From assembly GCA_964490085.1 (NCBI GenBank), contig CAZBAO010000015.1, positions 1 to 20,851 on the forward strand: 20,851 bases of DNA. The letters are read 5' to 3'. Positions 7,123 to 14,998 of this stretch are shown piece after piece. The translations under genes and the position numbers were made by a program. The notes beneath the pieces are model-generated. The model saw nothing but the letters and a program-made list of their open reading frames with translations. It was not told where the DNA came from and did no database searches. The stretch comes from RGIG3009 sp964490085. Its GTDB lineage: Bacteria > Bacillota > Clostridia > Oscillospirales > Acutalibacteraceae. Within the stretch, counting starts at the first letter, position 1. Every line of letters begins with the position of its first letter.

Positions 7123-7150
7123 TTGTTTTTTTACTAAAATCTGTTAAAAT
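7123..7150 (+). promoter_or_regulatory. Predicted promoter of metG
   Basis: TTGTTT (7123-7128) is followed after 16 nt by TAAAAT (7145-7150). A second possible pair is TTGAAG (7111-7116) with TAAAAT (7135-7140), 18 nt apart. The leader to the ATG is only about 30 nt, so there is no room for a T-box or S-box riboswitch. Confidence 0.5.
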
Positions 7151-7155
7151 AACAG
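7141..7155. promoter_or_regulatory. 15-bp dyad overlapping the metG -10 element
   Basis: CTGTTA (7141-7146) and TAACAG (7150-7155) form a perfect inverted repeat around AAA. It covers the better -10 candidate of metG, where a repressor could block initiation. The spacing is too short for the Rex consensus, so no regulator is named. Confidence 0.35.
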
Positions 7156-7181
7156 TGTATGCAAAAAAGGAGGCCATTTCC

Positions 7182-9113
7182 ATGGAAAACAAGAAATTCT
7201 ACATCACCACAGCCATCGCCTATACCTCACGCAAACCGCATATCGGCAACGCGTACGATATCGTGCTCGCGGATATGATCGCGCGGTATAAGCGAATGCA
7301 GGGCTACGATGTGCATTTTTTGACGGGCTCCGATGAACACGGCCAAAAGATCCAACAATACGCTGAGGAACAAGGCATTTCGCCGAAAGAATACGTAGAC
7401 GGCGTTGCCGCACAGATCAAGCAGGTGTGGGATAAACTGAACACCTCGTACGATCGCTTTATCCGCACCACTGACGACGATCACGAATCCGCCGTGCAAG
7501 CGATCTTTAAGAAGCTGTACGAGCAGGGCGATATTTATAAAGGTAAATACGAGGGCAAGTACTGTGTTCCCTGTGAGTCCTTCTTCACCCCCTCGCAGCT
7601 CAAAGACGGTAAATGCCCCGATTGCGGCCGCGAGGTCGTGGATGCGAGTGAGGAAGCGTATTTCCTGCGTCTGTCCAAGTATCAGGATCAGCTTCTCAAA
7701 TACTATGAGGAGAACCCCGATTTCATCAAGCCGGATTCCCGCCGCAACGAGATGATCAACAACTTCTTAAAGCCGGGATTGTCCGATCTGTGTGTATCGC
7801 GCACCTCGTTCACCTGGGGTATTCCGGTATCGTTTGACCCGAAGCACGTCACGTACGTGTGGTTGGATGCGCTGTCCAACTATATTACCGGTATCGGGTA
7901 TCATCCCGACGGCAGCGGCGAGTTGTATAACAAGTACTGGCCCGCTGATCTGCACGTCATCGGTAAAGATATCGTGCGTTTCCATACCATCTACTGGCCC
8001 ATCATCTTGATGGCGCTCGGTCTGCCGTTACCGAAGCAGGTGCTCGGACATCCGTGGCTGTTGTCGGGCGAGGATAAGATGAGCAAATCCAAAGGCAACG
8101 TGCTGTATGCCGACGAGCTGGCTGATAGATTCGGCACCGATGCCGTGCGTTACTATCTCTTGTCGGAGATTCCCTTCGCGCAGGACGGCACCATTACCTA
8201 CGAGAGCTTCTTGAATCTCTATAACGCCGATCTTGCCAACACGCTGGGGAACCTTGTCAACCGCAGCATCGCGATGACGAATAAGTATTTCGGCGGCACA
8301 GTAAAAGCAAACGGCACCCCGGGCGGCGAGACCGACGGCGAATTGCTGGAGGTTGCCGCACAGACCGTGCAGCGCTATACCGAACTCATGGACACCTATC
8401 ACAACGCAGAAGCGGCACAGGTCGTACTGAACCTCGCCAAGCGTTGCAATAAGTATATTGACGAAACCACGCCGTGGGTTCTCGCGAAAAACGAGGACGA
8501 CCGTGACCGTCTGGAAACGGTGCTGTATAATCTGCTCGAATGCATCCGCATTCTTGCCACCTGCCTGCGTCCGTTCCTGCCCGAAACGGCGGATAAGATC
8601 GCCGCACAGATGAACGTTACCGCTCTGGAGCTCGATGCACTCAAATTTGGTGCGGTCGACACCTATACCGTCGGCACACCCGAGCCGTTGTTTGCGCGTA
8701 TCGACGTGGAAAAAACACTGGCGGAGATCGCCGCCGAGCAGGAAGCGAAAGCCGCCGCAGAGGAAGTGGCTGAAAACGTCGCGTTCCTACCGCAGATCAC
8801 CATTGACGAGTTTGTCAAAGTCGACCTGCGCGTTGCCAAGATCGTGGACTGCGAGCCGATCAAGAAGGCGAAAAAGCTCTTAAAGCTGACGTTGGACGAC
8901 GGCAGCGGTACGCCGCGCACGGTGGCATCCGGTATTGCCTTGTGGTACAAGCCGGAAGAACTCAAAGACCGTTCCATCATCTTAGTGGCGAACCTGAAGC
9001 CTGCCACGCTGTGCGGTGTGGAAAGCTGCGGCATGATCCTTGCCGCGGATGACGGCGATGCCGCCAAGGTCATTTTTGTGGACGGACTGAAGCCCGGCGC
9101 TCAAATTCACTAA
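7182..9113 (+). CDS. metG: Methionyl-tRNA synthetase
   Basis: A 643-residue class I aminoacyl-tRNA synthetase that charges tRNA-Met for initiation and elongation. The HIGH-type motif is KPHIGN (19-23) and the KMSKS loop is at 299-303. A zinc knuckle in the connective domain has C128, C131, C145 and C148. The C-terminus (about 540-643) carries the OB-fold tRNA-binding domain, with DEFVKVDLRVAKIVDCE and SGIALWY, which mediates dimerisation and tRNA binding in the long bacterial forms. The ATG at 7182 is used because AAGGAGG lies 8 nt before it; the frame extends nine codons further upstream without support. It is divergent from the pseudouridine synthase gene and is followed by a terminator and tatD. 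Confidence 0.98.
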   Translation: MENKKFYITTAIAYTSRKPHIGNAYDIVLADMIARYKRMQGYDVHFLTGSDEHGQKIQQYAEEQGISPKEYVDGVAAQIKQVWDKLNTSYDRFIRTTDDDHESAVQAIFKKLYEQGDIYKGKYEGKYCVPCESFFTPSQLKDGKCPDCGREVVDASEEAYFLRLSKYQDQLLKYYEENPDFIKPDSRRNEMINNFLKPGLSDLCVSRTSFTWGIPVSFDPKHVTYVWLDALSNYITGIGYHPDGSGELYNKYWPADLHVIGKDIVRFHTIYWPIILMALGLPLPKQVLGHPWLLSGEDKMSKSKGNVLYADELADRFGTDAVRYYLLSEIPFAQDGTITYESFLNLYNADLANTLGNLVNRSIAMTNKYFGGTVKANGTPGGETDGELLEVAAQTVQRYTELMDTYHNAEAAQVVLNLAKRCNKYIDETTPWVLAKNEDDRDRLETVLYNLLECIRILATCLRPFLPETADKIAAQMNVTALELDALKFGAVDTYTVGTPEPLFARIDVEKTLAEIAAEQEAKAAAEEVAENVAFLPQITIDEFVKVDLRVAKIVDCEPIKKAKKLLKLTLDDGSGTPRTVASGIALWYKPEELKDRSIILVANLKPATLCGVESCGMILAADDGDAAKVIFVDGLKPGAQIH

Positions 9114-9118
9114 TCACG

Positions 9119-9145
9119 AACAGGGCGCATTTGCGTCCTGTTTTT
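9119..9145 (+). terminator. Rho-independent terminator of metG
   Basis: AACAGGGCGC (9119-9128) pairs with GCGTCCTGTT (9133-9142), with one G-U pair and a 4-nt loop, followed by T's to 9145. It ends 13 nt before the tatD start. Partial read-through from metG may therefore supply tatD, for which no separate promoter is evident. Confidence 0.85.
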
Positions 9146-9157
9146 ATGAGGTACACG

Positions 9158-9919
9158 ATGTATATTTTTGATTCCCATGCTCATTATTTGGACAGTGCAT
9201 TCGACCAAGACCGCGACGAGTTGCTGACGAAGCTGTTTGCAACCGACGTTTGCGGGATCATCGAGGCGGCGACAACGGCGAAAAGCGCCGAAAAAGCGGT
9301 CGCTCTCGCCCACCGCTACGCGGGGCTCTATGCCACGGTCGGCATCCACCCCGAAGAGGCGGCGGGTGCTGTCGACGGGGATCTGGATATCCTACGTCGG
9401 TTAGCGACTGATGATAAGGTGGTTGCGATCGGTGAGATCGGGCTGGATCACCATTACGAGGAATACTGCCCCCGCGACGTACAGAAAACCTGGTTTCGCC
9501 GTCAGCTGGAACTGGCACGCGAGTTAGATCTGCCTGTCGTCATTCACGATCGCGAGGCGCACGAGGATACCGTAGCACTGCTTAAAGAATACCGTCCGCG
9601 CGGCGTGGTGCACTGCTTTTCCGGCAGTGTCGAAACCGCCAAAGAGGTACTAAAGCTCGGAATGTACATCGGTATCGGCGGCGTGGTAACGTTCAAAAAC
9701 GCTCGCAAATTGGTGGAAGTTGCAGCTATGATACCGGAGGATCGGTTGTTACTCGAAACCGATGCGCCGTATTTAGCGCCGGTCCCCCACCGCGGACATC
9801 GGTGTGATTCGTCCTTGATCGCGCATACCGCGGCGGCGATTGCCGAGATTCGCGGATGTGACACCGATCACATATTCGATATTGCAAAAAGAAACGCCAA
9901 GACCCTGTTCGGAATATAA
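9158..9919 (+). CDS. tatD: TatD-family metal-dependent deoxyribonuclease
   Basis: A 253-residue TIM-barrel hydrolase of the amidohydrolase superfamily. Family members are 3'-5' DNases implicated in DNA repair and quality control. Metal-site residues are present: H7 and H9 in DSHAHY, E93 in GEIGLDHHY, H130 in VVIHDREA, H152 in VHCFSGS and D202 in LETDAPYL. The family's late HRGKxN element is here HRGHRCDS, a small deviation. The ATG at 9158 has GAGG 6 nt upstream; the in-frame ATG at 9146 abuts the metG terminator and lacks a site. metG-tatD adjacency is common in Firmicutes. The MATE gene follows after 36 nt and may be co-transcribed. Confidence 0.95.
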   Translation: MYIFDSHAHYLDSAFDQDRDELLTKLFATDVCGIIEAATTAKSAEKAVALAHRYAGLYATVGIHPEEAAGAVDGDLDILRRLATDDKVVAIGEIGLDHHYEEYCPRDVQKTWFRRQLELARELDLPVVIHDREAHEDTVALLKEYRPRGVVHCFSGSVETAKEVLKLGMYIGIGGVVTFKNARKLVEVAAMIPEDRLLLETDAPYLAPVPHRGHRCDSSLIAHTAAAIAEIRGCDTDHIFDIAKRNAKTLFGI

Positions 9920-9955
9920 CATTCTGTTCACAGTCAAAGGAATATAGGTGGTACC

Positions 9956-11320
9956 ATGCGTACAAATCGCACAAAAACGGTCAACATGCTCTCCGGCTCG
10001 GTAACCAAAGGCTTACTGGCAATGCTCTTCCCCATTATGGTGATGAACGTTACACAAGTGCTGTTCAACGCCATTGATATGATGATGTTAAAGAATCACG
10101 GCACGGCGGTGGGCGCTGTCGGCGTTTGCGGAACGCTAACCGCTTTGTTCACCAATTTCTTTACCGGCATTGCTTCCGGTGCCAACGTCGTTATTGCCAA
10201 ACACATTGGTGCCGACCGGCAAAAACAAGCAGATCGCGCCGCTTCCACCTCACTCGTAATTGCGCTTGTCGGCGGTGCCTTGTCATTGGCCGTCGGCGTG
10301 CTGTTTGCCCAAACGTTTCTAAAGCTCACCAACTGTCCCACCGAATTGTTGGAAGAGGCAACCGTCTATTTCAGATTGTATTTTTACGGTTTGCCGGCAC
10401 TCGTTATCTATAATTTTACCGCCGCTATACTTCGCTCGATCGGCGATACCAAAAGTCCAATGTATTTTTTAGTTATCGGCGGCGCCATGAAAGTTATCTT
10501 TACATATCTTTTTGTCAATTACTGTAATTTGACAGTGCGCGGCGTCGGCTATGCCACCATTATTTCCAACGTGATAGCGTGCGTACCGGCAGTCTTTGTC
10601 TTGCTAAAGCGGCAAAACCGTCTGCAGGTCAAGTTCTCCCGTTTACGTTTTGATTTCCGAGAGTGTAAGAGTATTCTATACATAGGTCTTCCCGCCGGTA
10701 TTCAAAGCGCGCTGTTTTCATTTGCAAACGTCATTATCACAACTACCGTCAACGGTATGGGAGCCGACGCCAGCACCGGCGTTTCCATCGCCACCCAATT
10801 CGATAATATCCTATATCAGATTTGCTATGCACCCTCCTTGGCGGTTACCCCATATATTGCGCAGAATTTCGGTGCCCATCAAGTACAACGCATCAAAGAA
10901 ATTACCGTAAAAGCCACGTTGCTCACCTTCTTGATCGGCGCCTCTTTCGGTGCGGCATCTGCGATATTCTCGCGGCAGCTTTCCGGCCTGATGTCGGACG
11001 TGCCGGCGGTTATCGACTATTCTCAACAACGAATGATGGTTGTATCCAGCACCTATTTCATTTGCGGCATCAATGAGGTTTTAGGCGGCTCGCTTAAAGG
11101 AATGGGACGGCCGATCACGCCGGCTGTCACCTCACTGGTGTTTTTGTGCGCACTGCGGTTTTTATGGGTATACGCCATTTTCCCGCTCTTCCCAAGCCTT
11201 TCCTTCCTGTACGCCGTGTGGCCGATCGGTTGGACGTTATCCATCATCGTACTGCTTATTGATTTTTGTATCGCATTTTCAAAAATTAAGGCAATGAATC
11301 ACACTGCCCCTTGCCATTAA
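9956..11320 (+). CDS. MATE-family multidrug/cation exporter
   Basis: A 454-residue integral membrane protein with about twelve hydrophobic segments in two homologous halves. The first begins LLAMLFPIMVMNVTQVLFNAIDMMML and the second near ILYIGLPAGIQSALFSFANVIIT. These openings and segments such as GVGYATIISN and PSLAVTPYIAQNFGA are typical of the bacterial MATE (NorM/DinF-like) family, which exports organic cations using Na+ or H+ gradients. The substrate is unknown. The ATG at 9956 follows an AGGTGG ribosome binding site. It lies 36 nt after tatD. No T-rich terminator follows; a hairpin without a T-run at 11348-11371 stands between it and the next operon. Confidence 0.93.
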   Translation: MRTNRTKTVNMLSGSVTKGLLAMLFPIMVMNVTQVLFNAIDMMMLKNHGTAVGAVGVCGTLTALFTNFFTGIASGANVVIAKHIGADRQKQADRAASTSLVIALVGGALSLAVGVLFAQTFLKLTNCPTELLEEATVYFRLYFYGLPALVIYNFTAAILRSIGDTKSPMYFLVIGGAMKVIFTYLFVNYCNLTVRGVGYATIISNVIACVPAVFVLLKRQNRLQVKFSRLRFDFRECKSILYIGLPAGIQSALFSFANVIITTTVNGMGADASTGVSIATQFDNILYQICYAPSLAVTPYIAQNFGAHQVQRIKEITVKATLLTFLIGASFGAASAIFSRQLSGLMSDVPAVIDYSQQRMMVVSSTYFICGINEVLGGSLKGMGRPITPAVTSLVFLCALRFLWVYAIFPLFPSLSFLYAVWPIGWTLSIIVLLIDFCIAFSKIKAMNHTAPCH

Positions 11321-11347
11321 TTTTGCACATGGAAAAATTTTTTCGCA

Positions 11348-11371
11348 ACCCCTTGACAACCGTCAAGGGGT
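11348..11371. repeat. 10-bp inverted repeat covering the -35 of the gntR promoter
   Basis: ACCCCTTGAC (11348-11357) and GTCAAGGGGT (11362-11371) are perfectly complementary around AACC. The left arm carries most of the TTGACA -35. It could end MATE transcripts weakly (no T-run follows) or be a protein-binding site. Confidence 0.6.
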
Positions 11372-11381
11372 CTGCTATACT
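11353..11381 (+). promoter_or_regulatory. Sigma-A promoter of the gntR-ABC operon
   Basis: A perfect TTGACA (11353-11358), a 17-nt spacer and TATACT (11376-11381) form a near-consensus promoter. Transcription should begin around 11388, inside the operator that follows, which implies tight repression. Confidence 0.88.
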
Positions 11382-11384
11382 CAA

Positions 11385-11409
11385 GGTGTACTACCTGACA
11401 TAGTACACC
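11385..11409. promoter_or_regulatory. Predicted YtrA-type GntR operator
   Basis: GGTGTACTA (11385-11393) and TAGTACACC (11401-11409) form a perfect 9-bp inverted repeat separated by 7 nt. It overlaps the expected transcription start of the operon. The GT-x-TA/TA-x-AC half-site layout fits the operators described for the YtrA subfamily, which matches the short GntR protein encoded just downstream. Autoregulation is the natural inference. Confidence 0.8.
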
Positions 11410-11445
11410 TATATCGGGTAAACATTTCCCGAAAGGAGGAAAGGT

Positions 11446-11856
11446 ATGTTCCGGATCGATCCCCTATCACGGCAGCCTGTGTATGAGCAATTAATTGAAC
11501 AACTGGAAAAGCTGGTGCTGACCGGTCTGTTACCGGCGGACTCTCAGTTGCCTTCTGTGCGCAGCTTGTCACTGGAGCTGTCCATCAATCCCAATACGAT
11601 CCAAAAGGCCTATTCTGATCTGGATACGCGCGGCATTATCTATTCCGTTCCCGGTATCGGCTGCTTTGTGGCCAAAAACGCAGCCGAGGTATTGCAGGCG
11701 CATATGCGTCGGAAACTGGATTCGTTGCGGCAATTAGCAGATGATCTGGCGCTTGCCGGTATCCCTGAGGAAGAGCTCATCGACTGTATTCACATTATCT
11801 ATAAAGAAAGAGGTGTTCACCATGATCTTAGCGCAAAATCTGACGAAAAAGTTTGA
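11446..11856 (+). CDS. YtrA-subfamily GntR transcriptional regulator
   Basis: This 136-residue protein consists of an N-terminal winged helix (about 10-76) with the GntR pattern LPSVRSLSLELSINPNTIQ and YSDLDTRGIIYSVPGIG. Only a short helical tail (about 80-125) follows, the hallmark of the YtrA subfamily, which lacks a large effector domain. Such proteins usually repress their own operon, which encodes an ABC transporter, and respond to envelope stress or cell-wall antibiotics; the inducer here is unknown. The ATG at 11446 follows AAAGGAGG. The predicted operator lies 40-60 nt upstream. Its 3' end overlaps the ATPase start by 35 nt, indicating translational coupling. Confidence 0.93.
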   Translation: MFRIDPLSRQPVYEQLIEQLEKLVLTGLLPADSQLPSVRSLSLELSINPNTIQKAYSDLDTRGIIYSVPGIGCFVAKNAAEVLQAHMRRKLDSLRQLADDLALAGIPEEELIDCIHIIYKERGVHHDLSAKSDEKV

Positions 11857-12724
11857 CGATTTCGTAGCGCTGGATAGCATCACCTGCACCATCCCGCAGG
11901 GATGTGTATACGGCATGGTCGGCTCCAACGGCGCCGGCAAATCCACCTTTTTGCGTGCTATCACCGGTGTGTACCGTCCGGATGCCGGTACGGTGCTCAT
12001 TGACGGACAACCGATCTATGAAAACCCCGCCAAAAAACGCGAGATCGCGTATGTGCCGGACGGCTTATTTTTCCTTGCCGGTGCATCCATGAACCGCATG
12101 GCCGACCTGTACGCGGCTGTACACCCCGATTTTGACAGAACGCGATTTCAAAAGCTTACCAAAACGTTTAATCTGGATCCTAAAAAAGCGATCAACACGT
12201 TTTCCAAGGGCATGAAACGGCAGGCGGCGACCATTTTGGCATTGTCCACCCATCCACAATATATTTTCTTTGACGAGACCTTTGACGGACTCGATCCCAT
12301 CATGCGCAACGTGGTCAAAAATCTCATTTGCGAGGACGTGTTGGAAAGCGGCGCGACCGCTATCATCACGTCCCATTCCCTGCGCGAGCTGGAGGATACC
12401 TGCGATCAACTGGCGTTGTTGCACAAAGGCGGTCTGGTACTGGAAAGCGATATCGGTAACCTAAAAACCTCATTGTTCAAGGTACAGATCGCCTTTAATC
12501 ACGAGTTTGGTGAAGAAGATCTCGCCGCTTTGAACATTCTGAATTTTGTCAAGCGCGGATCGGTTGCCAATCTCATCGTCCGCGGTAACCGCGAGGAAAC
12601 GGTGGCACAGTTATCCGCACTGTCGCCCGTGCTGTTAGACGTACTGCCGCTTTCCTTGGAGGAAGTCTTTACCTATGAAATGGAAGCGCTCGGCTATACC
12701 GCAGGCGATATGTTGGAGGTGTAA
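11822..12724 (+). CDS. ABC transporter ATP-binding protein (YtrB-like)
   Basis: A 300-residue ATPase subunit of an ABC-2-type transporter. Walker A is GSNGAGKST (34-42), the signature is FSKGMKRQ (127-134), Walker B is YIFFDE with D151 and E152, and the switch histidine is H185 in ITSHS. The Q-loop position reads YVPDG instead of a glutamine, as in some YtrB-like ATPases. The C-terminal 90 residues form the accessory region common in ABC-2 ATPases. The ATG at 11822 has AGAGGTG upstream and lies within the end of gntR; the in-frame extension from 11741 has no ribosome binding site. The permease follows after 3 nt. Export or signalling at the membrane is likely, with the cargo unknown. Confidence 0.96.
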   Translation: MILAQNLTKKFDDFVALDSITCTIPQGCVYGMVGSNGAGKSTFLRAITGVYRPDAGTVLIDGQPIYENPAKKREIAYVPDGLFFLAGASMNRMADLYAAVHPDFDRTRFQKLTKTFNLDPKKAINTFSKGMKRQAATILALSTHPQYIFFDETFDGLDPIMRNVVKNLICEDVLESGATAIITSHSLRELEDTCDQLALLHKGGLVLESDIGNLKTSLFKVQIAFNHEFGEEDLAALNILNFVKRGSVANLIVRGNREETVAQLSALSPVLLDVLPLSLEEVFTYEMEALGYTAGDMLEV

Positions 12725-12727
12725 GAC

Positions 12728-14872
12728 ATGAAGAAACGAATTTTCAGCCCCCGTCTGTATCTTGACGGTATCAAGCAGCTGCGTATTATCGGCGTGCTGT
12801 CCACCATCGCCATCACATTGGTCGGGCTTATCACACCGGTCATGCGCTATCTCAACACACTGGATTACCGCTTTGAGGATCTCTCACCTTACAATGTGAA
12901 TTTCTTTGAAATGAACCCGCTCATCGTATTGATGTTCTGCGCAGTCGCACCGCTGATGACGTTGTATCTGTTTTCCTTTTTGAATAAACGTGATTCCAGT
13001 GACTTTTACCACGCGATTCCCGAAACGCGGCAATGCTTATTTTTAAGTTTCTTCGGTTCGATCGTGACGTGGCTGCTGTTCATCATCGCATCCACCGCGG
13101 CGATCATTACGTTCTTTTACGCCATCATGCCGCATCTGTATACGGTGAACTATGCCAGCATCTTTCTAACCTGCTTTAACGGATTTGCCGGATCGCTGCT
13201 GATCGCGGCAAGCGTGGCGATCGCCATGACCGTCACCGGCACGGTGTTCAGCAACGTACTGGTATCGCTCTTACTCATTTTTCTGCCGCGCATGCTGATC
13301 TTTATTCTCGTCATGGCGATCGGCGAGGCATTCCCGCTGGTAGCCGATCTGCCCTTCGCCAACGTGCTCAGCTATGAATACAACGTGCCGGTCGGCTTTG
13401 TGTTCGGTATGTTGTTCAGCGATTATGAAATCGCGCTCACCTCCCTGTCAAGCGGTATCTACACACTGGTGATCGGTTTGATTTACAGTGCTATCGCACT
13501 GGTGTTGTTCGTACATCGCAAAAGTGAAGCAGCGGGACAGTCCGCACCCAACCGTGCACTGCAAGCCGTTTACCGTCTGCTGATCGGTGCCGTGCTGACC
13601 TCTATTGCCACCTATGGGTTGTTTGATACCTGGGCATACGACGAGTCTTTGGACGCGGAAATGTTCGGCACTATCATCATTTTACTGTTGGTCTCCCTTG
13701 TACTGATGCTGGCGTTTGAGGTCATCACCACGCGCCGTTTCAAAGGACTCCTGAAATGCGCCGTCACCAGCACCGTGGCAATCCTCGTGTTCGGCGGCGT
13801 ATACATGGGCAGTATGTATGGGTTATACTACATCACCGCCTCCTATTCGCCCGATGCGGACGAGATCCAATCCGTGTATATTTTGGCGAACTCCAGTTAT
13901 TACGGAACCCCCGACTACTTTGAGACCAAGGTCGCCGAGATCGAGCTGACCGATGATGCCGCCAAAAAGATCGTGGCTGAACAATTAAAGTATTCACTGG
14001 ATCTGTTGGAGATCTCTCACGAACGTTTCTATCAAAGCGAGCTCCCCACCGTATCGGTCGGGATCAATAGCGGCGGCGCTACTCATTTCCGCAATATTCT
14101 CATGAGTAATGACGATCTGGAAACGATGTACACCACCGTATATAACACGGAAGCGTTCCGTGACGTGTATATGGATCTACCGGAAAGCGTTGCGCGTATG
14201 TACGCGAACAGCTACGGGTACATCGCAAGCACGGCAGAACAAAACGAGCTGTATCAGGTGTTACGCGACGAGGTCGCCGAGATCGGCTTTGACAAATGGT
14301 ATGCGTTGCTGAGCAACGTGTCCGAGGACAAATATTACAGCAGTGAATTTACGGCAAGCAGTACCATCGGCTATCTGGAATGTGAATTATACGAAGGAAT
14401 AAACTGGTATTCCATGGTCATCCCGATGGATATCACCGTGCTGCCGAAAACGACACAGGCATACCTGTCCGTCAACACACAAGAGTCGATCGATAGTGTG
14501 GAATTGTTAAAGCTTCTGCGCGAAGGAACCGCATTGGATAAGCAGGACAGTGTGCGGATCAACTTCTATAATTTCTCCGGCGACGCCCCCTACGGCATCG
14601 TGCAGCTCGATGAGGATATTCCCGATCACGCCGCTGATCTTCAAAGCTTGGCAAACACACTGGTCAGCAACGCCGTTCCCGACGTCACCAAGCCGTTTTA
14701 TCGCATCTATCTTGAAAATATTACCGAGGTACATGAAGAAAACGGCAAAGAATACTGGCACGAATACGAGTCGTACTTCGCCTATTACCAAGGCAATGAG
14801 CTGCCGACATGGTTGCTTGAGCTGTCGCAGGAGACCTCCGACGATACGGATACTATCATCTATATTGACTAA
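12728..14872 (+). CDS. Large ABC-2-type permease with C-terminal extramembrane domain
   Basis: A 714-residue membrane partner of the ATPase. The first 370 residues contain about nine or ten hydrophobic segments, from RIIGVLSTIAITLVGLITPV (about 19-39) to VAILVFGGVYMGSMYGLYY (about 350-370). The motif SFLNKRDSSDFYHAIPETR after the second segment is typical of permeases found in YtrA-type operons (often listed as DUF6449 proteins, by memory). Residues 375-714 form a soluble acidic region with an alpha/beta look and no Cys-rich or enzymatic motif recognised. The side of the membrane it faces is not settled by the segment count. GGAGGTG precedes the ATG. A strong hairpin follows the stop. The operon has one permease, so it may act as a dimer. 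Confidence 0.88.
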   Translation: MKKRIFSPRLYLDGIKQLRIIGVLSTIAITLVGLITPVMRYLNTLDYRFEDLSPYNVNFFEMNPLIVLMFCAVAPLMTLYLFSFLNKRDSSDFYHAIPETRQCLFLSFFGSIVTWLLFIIASTAAIITFFYAIMPHLYTVNYASIFLTCFNGFAGSLLIAASVAIAMTVTGTVFSNVLVSLLLIFLPRMLIFILVMAIGEAFPLVADLPFANVLSYEYNVPVGFVFGMLFSDYEIALTSLSSGIYTLVIGLIYSAIALVLFVHRKSEAAGQSAPNRALQAVYRLLIGAVLTSIATYGLFDTWAYDESLDAEMFGTIIILLLVSLVLMLAFEVITTRRFKGLLKCAVTSTVAILVFGGVYMGSMYGLYYITASYSPDADEIQSVYILANSSYYGTPDYFETKVAEIELTDDAAKKIVAEQLKYSLDLLEISHERFYQSELPTVSVGINSGGATHFRNILMSNDDLETMYTTVYNTEAFRDVYMDLPESVARMYANSYGYIASTAEQNELYQVLRDEVAEIGFDKWYALLSNVSEDKYYSSEFTASSTIGYLECELYEGINWYSMVIPMDITVLPKTTQAYLSVNTQESIDSVELLKLLREGTALDKQDSVRINFYNFSGDAPYGIVQLDEDIPDHAADLQSLANTLVSNAVPDVTKPFYRIYLENITEVHEENGKEYWHEYESYFAYYQGNELPTWLLELSQETSDDTDTIIYID

Positions 14873-14885
14873 CTTCTCCCCTCCG

Positions 14886-14920
14886 AACGCCGCCCACCGT
14901 GATTTACGGTGGGCGGCGTT
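14886..14920 (+). terminator. Strong hairpin ending the gntR-ABC operon
   Basis: AACGCCGCCCACCGT (14886-14900) pairs perfectly with ACGGTGGGCGGCGTT (14906-14920) around GATTT, 14 nt after the permease stop. The T-run is poor (TTCCTGT), but the 15-bp stem is very stable. Confidence 0.75.
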
Positions 14921-14939
14921 TCCTGTCGAAAGGCTTGAC

Positions 14940-14968
14940 TTGATTTTTTGGTAAAAAAAGGGTATAAT
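14940..14968 (+). promoter_or_regulatory. Predicted sigma-A promoter of the phosphohexomutase gene
   Basis: TTGATT (14940-14945), a 17-nt spacer and a perfect TATAAT (14963-14968) lie about 30 nt before the start codon, after the upstream hairpin. Confidence 0.75.
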
Positions 14969-14998
14969 GGCAGTATCAACCACAGAAAGGATGCTGTT

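Noticed and set aside
7141..7155. Rex (NADH-sensing) operator at metG
   Set aside because: The half-sites resemble TTGTTAA/TTAACAA only in part, and the spacer is too short for the Rex consensus.
7083..7182. T-box or S-box riboswitch upstream of metG
   Set aside because: The predicted leader is about 30 nt, with no room for the stems of either riboswitch.
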